Shown here: positions 24,747 through 32,858 of the stretch, one piece after another
Layout: every line of letters begins with the position of its first letter
Numbering within the stretch: position 1 is the first letter of the stretch
Assembly: GCA_958436175.1 (NCBI GenBank)
Contig: CAUBJF010000018.1
Coordinates: 1 to 36,367 of the forward strand
Source: an uncultured Muribaculaceae bacterium
Lineage (GTDB): Bacteria > Bacteroidota > Bacteroidia > Bacteroidales > Muribaculaceae
DNA: 36,367 bases
Direction: 5' to 3'
Made by a program: the position numbers and the translations under genes
Notes under the pieces: generated by a model
What the model was told of the DNA's origin: nothing
Databases searched by the model: none
The model's input: only the letters and a program-made list of their open reading frames with translations

Positions 24747-25630
24747 AGCCTTACCTCTCCGTACTGACCAAGTTTTAGACGGCCGTCGTTGACAACGGAT
24801 ATTTTGACTGCATACACGAGATTTGCACGCGAATCATGAGTCTGGATAGATTTTGGTGTGAACTCGCTCTCCTGGGCTATCCATGCCACTCTTCCGGGAT
24901 ATTCGTACTGCTCAGTTCCACCGAAATCAGCTATGACCGTCACCGGCTGGCCCAGACTGATATTGGCCAACTGATTGGCGGTGAAATAGCTTCGGAGGTA
25001 TATATCCCCGAGATTTGCGACTTTGAATAGCGGTTTGCCCGGGACGGCAAACTCTCCGGCTTCGGCATACTTAGTGAGGACGGTACCGCTAAGAGGCGAT
25101 TTGACAAAACTTTTCTCTATCTGCCGGTCGATCTGTTCTCGTTGGTATTGAAGTGCGGCCGCATTGTCCGATATCGAACTACGGCTCTTGCCGAGGGTTG
25201 AAAGCTGGGCATCAAGCTGGGCGCGGAGTGTTCGTAGCCGTGCTTCGGCATCGTCATATCGCTGTTGTGTGGTTGCTCCGTCGGCCAGGAGTCGGCGCTG
25301 GCGCTCACATTCCGTCTTCTGGTGCTCTATCTGTGAGCGCAGTGTCGAAACTTGCGCAGCAATGTCCGGAGATGATGATTCAGCCGAATTCTGCTGGCTC
25401 ATAATCTGTTTCCGTTGCAATACAAGCATAGTCGTGTCGATTATGGCAACTTGTTGACCGTCTGTCACGGTATCGCCTTCGGAAATGACGAAGTTAAGAA
25501 TTTTGCCGGTCGTCTCAGCCGAGACTGTGACCGTGGTGGCTTCAAAGATACCTGTGGCATCGAAGTCCGGAGTAGAATTGCAAGCGGCGAGACCGAGCGT
25601 CATGGCAGCGGCAAAATATATGGTTTTCAT
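24743..25630 (-). CDS. HlyD/YbhG-like periplasmic adaptor lipoprotein
   Basis: 295 residues of the membrane-fusion (HlyD/EmrA) type. The signal ends in LAAC (Cys about 17), so it is likely lipid-anchored. A biotinyl-lipoyl half-domain (VSAETTGKILNFVISEGDTVTDGQQVAIID) is followed by a coiled-coil hairpin (about 75-165, rich in Gln, Arg and Glu), then the second half-domain (KSPLSGTVLTKYAEAGEFAVPGKPLF) and a beta-barrel. It should bridge the ABC permeases and the TolC-like channel. It overlaps both neighbours by 4 bp. Confidence 0.9.
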   Translation of the reverse strand: MKTIYFAAAMTLGLAACNSTPDFDATGIFEATTVTVSAETTGKILNFVISEGDTVTDGQQVAIIDTTMLVLQRKQIMSQQNSAESSSPDIAAQVSTLRSQIEHQKTECERQRRLLADGATTQQRYDDAEARLRTLRAQLDAQLSTLGKSRSSISDNAAALQYQREQIDRQIEKSFVKSPLSGTVLTKYAEAGEFAVPGKPLFKVANLGDIYLRSYFTANQLANISLGQPVTVIADFGGTEQYEYPGRVAWIAQESEFTPKSIQTHDSRANLVYAVKISVVNDGRLKLGQYGEVRL

Positions 25631-26910
25631 TGGTTTAAAGTGTATTTAAGCTTATGGATATTTTCTAATAATTCTATTTCATGATAACTTGCGGCGAGCT
25701 TTGCCTGATTCTCGTCTGTGATTTTAGAGAGTAGGGCATTTGCGTCAATCACGCCGTTTTTTAGTTGCGATTCGGCAGCACGCCGTACGTTTTCTCGCAG
25801 GCGTACGATGCTTTCATCGTCTTTCATAACTTTCCTGAGCCTCTCTATGTCGTCTGTCTGCGACTGCATCTTTAGATTTGTATTGAAGAGGAATACATCG
25901 CGGTCATTTTCGATACATTCGTCTGCCAGTGCCAGTCGGCGCTGAGTATTCTTTTTCGTGTAGAAAGAATCGATATTCCAGCTTACTTTTATGCCACCGA
26001 CTATATTGAACGACAAGTCGCGATTCATCATGCTTTTGAAATAATTGATACCCGGATAGCCATAGTATGCCTGTGCGAAGAATCCTATTCGAGGCATGAC
26101 GGAAGCGTCTACAGCTGCATTATGGGTCGAATTGGTATGCATACGGGCATCGAAAAGCTTGAGTTCCGGACGGTTCGATTGTAGTTCAGACGGCATTGTC
26201 GCAGAGGGTTTCTCCAGTTTCTTACCGTCGAGATTTTCACCTACATAAAGTGCAAGCAGGCGACGGTAACTGTTGGATGTAGCACGAGCCGATGTCAGCT
26301 GCTGTTCAGCAGTGAGTAGTTGCGCCGCGATCATATCAACGTCGCTCTGCATTGCTGTCCCGTTAAGGCACATCGACTCCATAAGCTTATAATTTGCTTC
26401 CAGAAGCACTATATTGTTTTCGGTCTGCTCAATCTGCTTGTCAATGAGCAGAACTCCGAAGAATAGATTCATCACCTTTTCCCGGACGGCATACATCTGT
26501 ACATCGAGAGATGCCTGCGATTCATTGGCAGATGCTCGTTCGATTTCGCGTGAGGCTTTCGAGGTTCCTCCATCCCAGACGGTCTGAGTAAGGTCGATGC
26601 CGGCTTTATACTGAAAGTGTCCGAGTCCTTCGATGTAGTATCCATTCTGAGAAAGCATTTTCTGCAGTGTCTCGGGAAGATCAGGGACTATGTTCTGTAA
26701 AGAAGCCTGACCATAGATACCTATGCGCGGAAGCCAGCTTTTGTTGATATCAGAGAGTCGTAGGTCGGAGGTATGCTCGACCAGCTCATATTTTTTGATG
26801 AGGGGGTAATTTCGGTCCGCTCTATCGAGACAGTATTCAAGAGTGACCTCGGCACCGGCTGACAGCGATGATGTTAAAGCTGTCGCCAAGATGACAAGCA
26901 GTTTATTCAT
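25627..26910 (-). CDS. TolC-family outer membrane efflux protein
   Basis: 427 residues, usual length. A signal peptide (cleavage about 20, SAGAE) precedes VTLEYCLDRADRNYPLIKKYE, a typical TolC first repeat. Long helices with repeats such as ERASANESQASLDVQMYAVREKVMNLFFGVLLIDKQIEQTE follow, and a second repeat lies near the C-terminus. It should form the outer-membrane exit duct for the ABC pump. It overlaps the regulator gene by 4 bp and the adaptor gene by 4 bp. Confidence 0.9.
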   Translation of the reverse strand: MNKLLVILATALTSSLSAGAEVTLEYCLDRADRNYPLIKKYELVEHTSDLRLSDINKSWLPRIGIYGQASLQNIVPDLPETLQKMLSQNGYYIEGLGHFQYKAGIDLTQTVWDGGTSKASREIERASANESQASLDVQMYAVREKVMNLFFGVLLIDKQIEQTENNIVLLEANYKLMESMCLNGTAMQSDVDMIAAQLLTAEQQLTSARATSNSYRRLLALYVGENLDGKKLEKPSATMPSELQSNRPELKLFDARMHTNSTHNAAVDASVMPRIGFFAQAYYGYPGINYFKSMMNRDLSFNIVGGIKVSWNIDSFYTKKNTQRRLALADECIENDRDVFLFNTNLKMQSQTDDIERLRKVMKDDESIVRLRENVRRAAESQLKNGVIDANALLSKITDENQAKLAASYHEIELLENIHKLKYTLNQ

Positions 26911-27533
26911 GGCTTTAGTTTTCTCATTATAGTTTCGACATTCTCTTCTTTTCGGCGTTCTACAAAGACATCCATATCACTCATCATGCTTCCCAACAGG
27001 GTATTCACCACCGGTGCTGCTATGAAGGAGAACATATTGAGCGACACTATGTCGAGAACCAGCATAGCGGCATCGACGCGTCGGCATAGTCCTGCTGCCG
27101 CGTTTTTATCGATTTGTGCCTGAAGCTTTTTGACGGCTTCCGGAGCTGCCGATGCTATTCGCTCCGTAACCTTGGGTAGCCGTTCGGGATTGCCGAAAAC
27201 TTCGCATACCATGAATTTCGGCAGTCCGGGATTCGCTGCCAGGAAGTCGATGTGGCGTTCGATGGCCGTTTTCAGTTTGTCGAAGAGCGGTGTCGAAGGG
27301 TCGTCGACCGATGTAAGCATGATGTCGCGGATAGTGCCTATCTTGTTTTCGATGATTTTATCGAAAAGATGCTCCTTGGTCCGGAAATAATAATGGAGCA
27401 TGGCATGCGTCACACCGGCACCATCGGCTATATTCATCGTCCTCGCCCCAGCATAACCTTTAAGGAAGAATTCTTTCTCTGCTGCGGCAAGTATCTTATC
27501 CTGAGTGCTTTGTTCGTAATATTTATCATCCAT
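26907..27533 (-). CDS. TetR/CecR-family transcriptional regulator
   Basis: 208 residues. The N-terminal TetR helix-turn-helix reads DKILAAAEKEFFLKGYAGARTMNIADGAGVTHAMLHYYFRTKEHLF (about 11-57). The C-terminal ligand domain (60-205) is all helical. As the first gene of an export operon (regulator, TolC, adaptor, two ATPases, two permeases) it corresponds to CecR (YbiH) of the E. coli ybhGFSR system, which represses its own operon. A 16-bp perfect palindrome lies 20 nt before its ATG, placing an operator over the transcription start. Confidence 0.9.
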   Translation of the reverse strand: MDDKYYEQSTQDKILAAAEKEFFLKGYAGARTMNIADGAGVTHAMLHYYFRTKEHLFDKIIENKIGTIRDIMLTSVDDPSTPLFDKLKTAIERHIDFLAANPGLPKFMVCEVFGNPERLPKVTERIASAAPEAVKKLQAQIDKNAAAGLCRRVDAAMLVLDIVSLNMFSFIAAPVVNTLLGSMMSDMDVFVERRKEENVETIMRKLKP

Positions 27534-27552
27534 ATTGCGCTAACATTGTTGT

Positions 27553-27568
27553 TTAACAAATTTGTTAA
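27553..27568. promoter_or_regulatory. Perfect palindrome, probable TetR-family operator
   Basis: TTAACAAATTTGTTAA is a 16-bp perfect palindrome 2 bp downstream of the -7 box of the export operon, covering the likely start of transcription. Position and symmetry fit self-repression by the adjacent TetR-family protein. Confidence 0.75.
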
Positions 27569-27570
27569 TG

Positions 27571-27601
27571 CAAAGATATGACAAATAATCGCACACAGCA
27601 A
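27571..27601 (-). promoter_or_regulatory. Promoter of the TetR/ABC export operon
   Basis: Minus strand: TTG (27601-27599), 20 nt, TATCTTTG (27578-27571). Full consensus match. The leader to the regulator ATG is about 30 nt. Confidence 0.85.
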
Positions 27602-27717
27602 GAATTCACGGGATATTTTTCTCGCCCCTGCGTCTATTCCATGATTTTTAAAGGTCTCAAGGTTGTTTCAATGTCGTTGCAGTAATGCAGAGAATCCGAG
27701 TATAGGTATACCACGAC

Positions 27718-28491
27718 TCAGTAGCCTAACAGCTCCGCGACAGGTTTAATCATCGAAAGATAAGTCTGGTCGGGATTTACCGGGACGATAGTGATGTAAC
27801 GTCGCTGCAACCAGTATTCGTCGGTATCTTCGGCATCTGGTTCTCCATTGACAAAGCGACCTGTCAACCAATAAAAGGGTTGGCCGTTAGGGTCGAGATA
27901 GCGTTTGTACTCTTCGCTCCAGTGTCCGTGTGCTGCGCGGCACACGCGGATTCCTTCAGGTACGACTTTTGCAGGGATGTTGACGTTTAGACAGACGCCT
28001 TCGGGCAGACCTTTCGCGGTTACCTGCCTGATTATCTGTGAAACGTATTCGGCAGAGAGTCTGAAATCAGCTTTCATCGAATGATGCAGTAGAGAAAAGC
28101 CGACCGACGGTATGCCTTCCATACATCCTTCGAGGACAGCCCCCATGGTGCCGGAGTATGTTACGGCCGTACCTGAGTTCGAACCGTGGTTGATGCCCGA
28201 AAACAGGAAATCTGGTTTGCGAGGGACAATGGCATCTAAAGCGAGCTTCACACAATCGACCGGCGTGCCGTCGACAATGAAATGGCGGACACCGTCGGGT
28301 GCGCCAGGTTTCTCTTTTATGCGTAGTGGCGCTCCTACGGTTAGGGCAGCAGACTGTCCGGACCGGGGATGGGAAGGTGCGACAACCCATACTTCGCCAA
28401 AGGGACGCAGGCATTCGACAAGCTGATGAATGCCCGGTGCATCGATGCTGTCATCGTTGGTGACCAGAAAAAGAGGCCGTTGGTTTTCCAT
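27718..28491 (-). CDS. surE: 5'/3'-nucleotidase SurE
   Basis: 257 residues, usual length. The metal site is complete: N12-D13-D14 in VTNDDSIDAPG, S44 in APSHPRSGQS and N101 in SGINHGSN. VDGTPVDCVKLAL and TYSGTMGAVLEG are family blocks. SurE dephosphorylates nucleoside monophosphates, with a preference that varies among species. It is divergent from parA, 199 bp away. A minus-strand -7 box (TAACTTTG, 28552-28559) lies 61-68 nt upstream without a clear -33 partner. Confidence 0.95.
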   Translation of the reverse strand: MENQRPLFLVTNDDSIDAPGIHQLVECLRPFGEVWVVAPSHPRSGQSAALTVGAPLRIKEKPGAPDGVRHFIVDGTPVDCVKLALDAIVPRKPDFLFSGINHGSNSGTAVTYSGTMGAVLEGCMEGIPSVGFSLLHHSMKADFRLSAEYVSQIIRQVTAKGLPEGVCLNVNIPAKVVPEGIRVCRAAHGHWSEEYKRYLDPNGQPFYWLTGRFVNGEPDAEDTDEYWLQRRYITIVPVNPDQTYLSMIKPVAELLGY

Positions 28492-28551
28492 ATATCTTAG
28501 AAGCAGTTATTATCTTGATGTTTTTTATCTCTAAAACAAGTTTGAGCGCTA

Positions 28552-28559
28552 CAAAGTTA
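28552..28559 (-). promoter_or_regulatory. surE: -7 box of surE
   Basis: TAACTTTG on the minus strand matches TAnnTTTG. No TTG is seen at the usual upstream distance. Confidence 0.45.
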
Positions 28560-28615
28560 GTAAAATTAGCTGAATTTTAGGTGTATGCGTAATATTATCT
28601 ACATTTGTCCCCTTT

Positions 28616-28646
28616 TTCGTGGAACAAAGCTTTTTTGTTTCACGAA
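28616..28646. repeat. Inverted repeat with outward-facing parS-like half-sites
   Basis: TTCGTGGAACAAA (28616-28628) and TTTGTTTCACGAA (28634-28646) are 13-bp arms with one mismatch around GCTTT. The arms contain GTGGAACA and TGTTTCAC, the two half-sites of the parS consensus TGTTTCACGTGAAACA (or its TGTTCCACGTGGAACA form) but in swapped order. The right arm overlaps the -33 TTG of the parA promoter. Confidence 0.6.
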
Positions 28647-28661
28647 TAATTATTTACTTTG
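28635..28661 (+). promoter_or_regulatory. Probable parA promoter
   Basis: TTG at 28635-28637 and TTACTTTG at 28654-28661. The -7 box deviates by one base and the spacing (16 nt) is short. The box lies downstream of an alternative in-frame ATG at 28619, which argues for the later start of parA. Confidence 0.5.
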
Positions 28662-28690
28662 CACCCAGAATATCACACATAGATTCTCAT

Positions 28691-29470
28691 ATGGGAAAAA
28701 TCATTGCAGTTGCCAATCAGAAAGGCGGAGTAGGCAAGACTACCACAACTATCAATCTTGCTGCTTCTCTGGCTGCTGAGGGCAAAAAAGTCCTGATTAT
28801 AGATGCGGACCCACAAGCCAATGCCACTTCAGGCTATGGTATCGATCCTCGGTCCATGAGCTCCTCCATCTATGAATGTATGGTTGACTCCTATCCTCTC
28901 GACGGCTCCGAAGTGCCCACGTGCATGGAAGGGCTTTACCTCATAGGTTCTCGCATCGACCTCGCGGGTGCCGAAATAGAACTTATCAGCAAACCGGATC
29001 GCGAACGTGTGCTTCGCAAACTTCTCGAGCCGGTACGTTCGAAATACGACTTCATCCTAATAGACTGCTCTCCGTCACTCGGTCTTATCACAGTCAATGC
29101 CTTGACCGCTGCCGACTCTGTCATCATACCTGTCCAGGCGGAATACTTCGCTCTCGAAGGTATCAGCAAACTCCTTAATACCATCCGAATAATCAAAGGA
29201 CGACTTAATCCCTCTCTTGAAATCGAAGGCTTCCTGCTGACGATGTACGATGCGCGTCTCCGTCTGGCCAACCAGATTTACGAGGAGCTCAAGGGGCACT
29301 TTGCCGAGATGGTGTTCGATACGGTAATACCTCGCAATATACGACTCAGCGAGGCACCCAGTCATGGTCTGCCCGCCTTGCTCTATGACTCTGAAAGTCG
29401 TGGAGCCACAAGCCATATACTGCTTGCCAAGGAACTTATAGCGAAAAACTCCAAGAAAGAAAAAGCATGA
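28691..29470 (+). CDS. parA: Chromosome partitioning ATPase ParA (Soj)
   Basis: 259 residues from the ATG at 28691, giving MGKIIAVANQKGGVGKTTTT with the deviant Walker A KGGVGKTT at 11-18. DADPQANAT and the mid-domain DCSPSLGLITVNALTAAD complete the Walker-type ATPase. An in-frame ATG at 28619 would add 24 residues that resemble no ParA and would place the promoter inside the gene, so I reject it. ParA moves ParB-parS complexes along the nucleoid. The stop overlaps the parB start by 4 bp. Confidence 0.96.
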   Translation: MGKIIAVANQKGGVGKTTTTINLAASLAAEGKKVLIIDADPQANATSGYGIDPRSMSSSIYECMVDSYPLDGSEVPTCMEGLYLIGSRIDLAGAEIELISKPDRERVLRKLLEPVRSKYDFILIDCSPSLGLITVNALTAADSVIIPVQAEYFALEGISKLLNTIRIIKGRLNPSLEIEGFLLTMYDARLRLANQIYEELKGHFAEMVFDTVIPRNIRLSEAPSHGLPALLYDSESRGATSHILLAKELIAKNSKKEKA

Positions 29471-30351
29471 GCGTGAAACGTAATGCCCTCGGCCGAGGTC
29501 TTGACAGCCTCATACCAATGGACGACGTGCCTGCCAAGGGATCATCGGCCATCAACGATATACCTCTGGACTATATATCGCCCAATCCAGAACAACCGCG
29601 TACTACTTTCGATGACGACGCGCTGGAGGAACTTGCCGCCTCGATACGCCAGCTTGGTATCATTCAGCCGCTTTCGCTGCGAAAGACAGGCCCCGACTCG
29701 TACCAGATCATCGCCGGTGAGCGTCGTTACCGTGCCGCGCTGATGGCGGGGCTGAAATCTGTCCCTGCATATATCCGAAGCGCCAACGAAGCTGAGCTTA
29801 CAGAGATGGCACTTATTGAAAATATCCAGCGTGAGGACTTGAACGCTATAGAAATAGCTCTTACTTTCAAGAAACTTATCGACCAATATCAGCTCACACA
29901 GGAACGTCTCAGCGAGCGCATCGGCAAAAAACGTGCTACCGTGGCGAACTTCCTGCGTCTGCTTAAGCTTCCGGCAGAAGTGCAGCTCGGTCTCCGAGAC
30001 AAACGCGTCGATATGGGTCATGCGCGCGCCCTGCTGACAATATCTGACCCGGCATTGCAGCTCAAGCTCTATAACGAGATCTTGAAACAGGGACTGTCCG
30101 TGCGCCGCGTCGAAGAGCTTGCCAAGGAATATGAAAACAACGCCAACAAGTCCGGTCAGCCAAAGCAATCGCGTATTGCTGCCGACGACTATGACGTGCT
30201 CAAGCGCCATCTTTCTACGGTGTTCCATACTCCAGTCCAGTTCGCATGCAACGACCAGGGCCGCGGACGAATTACATTTCCTTTTAAAGACGAAAGTGAG
30301 CTGGAACGTCTCATAACGCTCTTCGACTCTCTTAAGATACAGGATGACTGA
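29467..30351 (+). CDS. parB: Chromosome partitioning protein ParB (Spo0J)
   Basis: 294 residues. An N-terminal ParA-interacting peptide (RNALGRGLDSLIP) is followed by the CTPase/ParB domain (about 32-125) with box I PNPEQPR, box II GERRYRA (84-90) and box III ENIQREDLNAIE, then a helix-turn-helix (about 140-170, LTQERLSERIGKKRATVANFLRLL) and a C-terminal dimer domain. It binds parS, slides as a CTP clamp and stimulates ParA. Overlaps of 4 bp with parA and 8 bp with the next gene show tight coupling. Confidence 0.96.
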   Translation: MSVKRNALGRGLDSLIPMDDVPAKGSSAINDIPLDYISPNPEQPRTTFDDDALEELAASIRQLGIIQPLSLRKTGPDSYQIIAGERRYRAALMAGLKSVPAYIRSANEAELTEMALIENIQREDLNAIEIALTFKKLIDQYQLTQERLSERIGKKRATVANFLRLLKLPAEVQLGLRDKRVDMGHARALLTISDPALQLKLYNEILKQGLSVRRVEELAKEYENNANKSGQPKQSRIAADDYDVLKRHLSTVFHTPVQFACNDQGRGRITFPFKDESELERLITLFDSLKIQDD

Positions 30352-31099
30352 CAAACTCTCCATATTATTTAGCAGAGCGATATGCGCACTCTCGCTGCTC
30401 ATCGCAGCACTGGCTACTTCGGCTCAGGAGCTTACTGCGACAGACAGTATCGAAGCCACGCTGGCTGCAGCACCCGACAGCGTACGTGTTGTCCTTGGCG
30501 ACATCAACCTGGCTGATGGAAGGTCCCAGGGGTCTTCCGCCGTAGACAGCATACGTGCATTGCTGGATGAATCTCCGTACGACCGCTGGGAAGAACGCGA
30601 TACCGAGTTCAACCCCGACCCAACTCGTGCGGTCTGGATGTCTGCTCTTCTGCCTGGCCTCGGACAAATATACAATCGCCGGTACTGGAAACTTCCTGTC
30701 ATCATCGGAGGTTATATGGGCCTTGCATATGCAACATCGTGGAACAACAATATGCTCGATGACTATACCCGTGCCTACCGCGATATAATGGACAACGACC
30801 CGGATACAAAGTCCTATATGGACTTCTTTCCGCCCAACACACAGGAGTCAGACCTTGACCGTACGTGGCTGACAAACGTCCTTCAGTCACGAAAAAACTA
30901 TTACCGACGCAACCGCGACCTTTGTATAATCGCAATGGTAGGTGTCTATCTCCTTGCCATGGTCGATGCCTACGTCGATGCTTCTCTCTCTCATTTCGAT
31001 ATATCCCCCGACCTGTCGATGGATGTCGTGCCGAACGTCATCCAGGACAACAGGGGTTTCAAACCTGCCATAGGTATGACATGGTCCCTAAACTTCTGA
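30344..31099 (+). CDS. DUF5683 family membrane-associated protein
   Basis: 251 residues of the DUF5683 family, usually found after parAB in Bacteroidota and of unknown function. A signal peptide (cleavage about 27, TSAQE) precedes a spacer of about 60 residues. The conserved core starts with RAVWMSALLPGLGQIYNRRYWKLPVIIGGYMGLAYA, with one or two hydrophobic segments (about 110-135 and 195-215), and ends with a short beta-type tail. It overlaps parB by 8 bp and is 28 bp before the transglycosylase gene. Confidence 0.85.
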   Translation: MTDKLSILFSRAICALSLLIAALATSAQELTATDSIEATLAAAPDSVRVVLGDINLADGRSQGSSAVDSIRALLDESPYDRWEERDTEFNPDPTRAVWMSALLPGLGQIYNRRYWKLPVIIGGYMGLAYATSWNNNMLDDYTRAYRDIMDNDPDTKSYMDFFPPNTQESDLDRTWLTNVLQSRKNYYRRNRDLCIIAMVGVYLLAMVDAYVDASLSHFDISPDLSMDVVPNVIQDNRGFKPAIGMTWSLNF

Positions 31100-31127
31100 A
31101 CAATCCATATCCCGAACATATATTGCT

Positions 31128-32837
31128 ATGAAATACCTTCTACGATACTTACTCCCTACACTTGCAATAGCAGCCGGCGCGCACTGCGCCGACGCACAGA
31201 ATATTCTCAATGTCTCCGACGCTTCGCTCGGCACCAAGCTCATTCTTCCCGAAAGCTGCGAAACAGATACCAAAGCAATGCTTGAGGACTGGTATCTTAA
31301 GAATTATGCAATCTTAGACTACGAACCCTCACAGGAAGGCTCTGACGACCTTTCTGATGATGTCATCGTCAGCCGACTCGGCGCATTGCCTACGGTCATC
31401 GAGATGCCTTTCAACTCCGTTGTCAAGGGGGCGATCCGTTTCTATGCGTCCAGACCCCAGCTCGTCGAGAACCTCCTGGGGCTCAGTCTCTACTACATGC
31501 CTATCTTTGTCGAGGCTCTGGAGCGTTATCAGATGCCTTTGGAACTCAAATATCTCCCTGTCATAGAATCTGCCCTTAACCCTTCGGCTGTGTCACGTGC
31601 GGGCGCAGCCGGACTTTGGCAGTTCATGACCCCGACAGCCGGAGGTATGGGTCTCGAAATCAATTCTTTGATAGACCAGCGTCGTGACCCCTATCTGTCT
31701 TCCGATGCTGCTGCAAGATATCTCAAGGAGTTATACCAGACATTCGATGACTGGTCGCTCGCAATTGCCGCATACAATTGCGGCCCCGGAAATGTCAATA
31801 AAGCACTACGTCGAGCAGGAGAAGGCAAGCACGATTTTTGGGAAATATATCCCTTCCTTCCAGCCGAGACCCGCGGCTACGTCCCGACATTCATCGCCGC
31901 TGTATATATAATGAACTATCATAAGGATCACAGAATTTCACCTGCTCTTGCGCGACGTCCCCTGATAACCGATACGGTGCATGTTTCGCGACGTGTTCAT
32001 TTCGACCAAATCTCACAAGTGCTTGATATCCCGGTTGCCGAGCTGAGGGCACTCAATCCTCAGTTCCGAAAAGATATAATACCTGGCGATATAAGGCCTT
32101 ATTCCCTCGTTCTCCCTTCGTTGCAGACATACGCATATATTGTCAATGAGGACTCAATCGTCAATCACAATGCCGAAAAGTATGCGCGTCGAGGCATCGT
32201 AGAACCCGCCACAGGTGCCTCTGTAGGCCGAGACGCAAAAGGGGAGTACTATGATGAAGAGACGACTCAATGGCACACTGTACGCCGTGGTGAGACACTC
32301 GCGAGCATTGCGCGCAAATACGGAATCTCGACTGCGCAGATACGCAAATACAACAAAGTAGGTAAAAAAGTCAAATCCGGTAAGAAACTCAAGATCGTAA
32401 CAGTCACTCGTCGATATAAGGAACAGGCACCCCAGATCGAACTGGATGAAACAATATCGACAGACACTGCCAGCACGGTGACAACGATGCCTACCGACAG
32501 TGTAGTTCCCATGGAAAACGTGACAACCGCTGCCGACTCTACCAAATCAGCCGAAGTTGCAAAAGCATTTTCCGCTCCCGCACCCGAGCAGAAGGTCGAA
32601 GCAGGTCCTGCGTCCGCCAAAGACAAAACAACAGCAGCCAAACCTACCAAAAAGAAGAAAGAGGGAACGGATGCTAATTCCAAGCCTAAAATTACGTACC
32701 ATAAAGTGCGCAAAGGCGAGAATCTCTCCAAAATTGCCAAACGTTATGGCGTGACTGTCCAGCAGATAAAGGATGCCAACAATCTCAAAGGCGACGGTCT
32801 CCAGGCAGGACAGAGAATCAAGATACCTCAAAAATAA
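31128..32837 (+). CDS. MltD-like lytic transglycosylase with two LysM domains
   Basis: 569 residues. A signal peptide (cleavage about 23) precedes the SLT domain (about 120-260). The catalytic Glu is E147 in YLPVIESALNPSAVSRAGAAG, followed by GLWQFMTPTAGGMGL and AIAAYNCGPGNVNKAL. Two LysM repeats bind peptidoglycan: one at about 380-425 (WHTVRRGETLASIARKYG) and one at the end (523-567, YHKVRKGENLSKIAKRYG). A Lys/Ala/Thr-rich linker separates them. It cleaves glycan strands to 1,6-anhydromuropeptides in the periplasm. In many Bacteroidales relA follows; here a transporter does. Confidence 0.93.
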   Translation: MKYLLRYLLPTLAIAAGAHCADAQNILNVSDASLGTKLILPESCETDTKAMLEDWYLKNYAILDYEPSQEGSDDLSDDVIVSRLGALPTVIEMPFNSVVKGAIRFYASRPQLVENLLGLSLYYMPIFVEALERYQMPLELKYLPVIESALNPSAVSRAGAAGLWQFMTPTAGGMGLEINSLIDQRRDPYLSSDAAARYLKELYQTFDDWSLAIAAYNCGPGNVNKALRRAGEGKHDFWEIYPFLPAETRGYVPTFIAAVYIMNYHKDHRISPALARRPLITDTVHVSRRVHFDQISQVLDIPVAELRALNPQFRKDIIPGDIRPYSLVLPSLQTYAYIVNEDSIVNHNAEKYARRGIVEPATGASVGRDAKGEYYDEETTQWHTVRRGETLASIARKYGISTAQIRKYNKVGKKVKSGKKLKIVTVTRRYKEQAPQIELDETISTDTASTVTTMPTDSVVPMENVTTAADSTKSAEVAKAFSAPAPEQKVEAGPASAKDKTTAAKPTKKKKEGTDANSKPKITYHKVRKGENLSKIAKRYGVTVQQIKDANNLKGDGLQAGQRIKIPQK

Positions 32838-32858
32838 TCCTATACAACCAGATTTCAC

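Noticed and set aside
28619..28690. Upstream in-frame ATG that would lengthen ParA by 24 residues
   Set aside because: The added residues match no ParA, the probable -7 box (28654-28661) lies inside, and the ATG at 28691 gives the normal ParA start.
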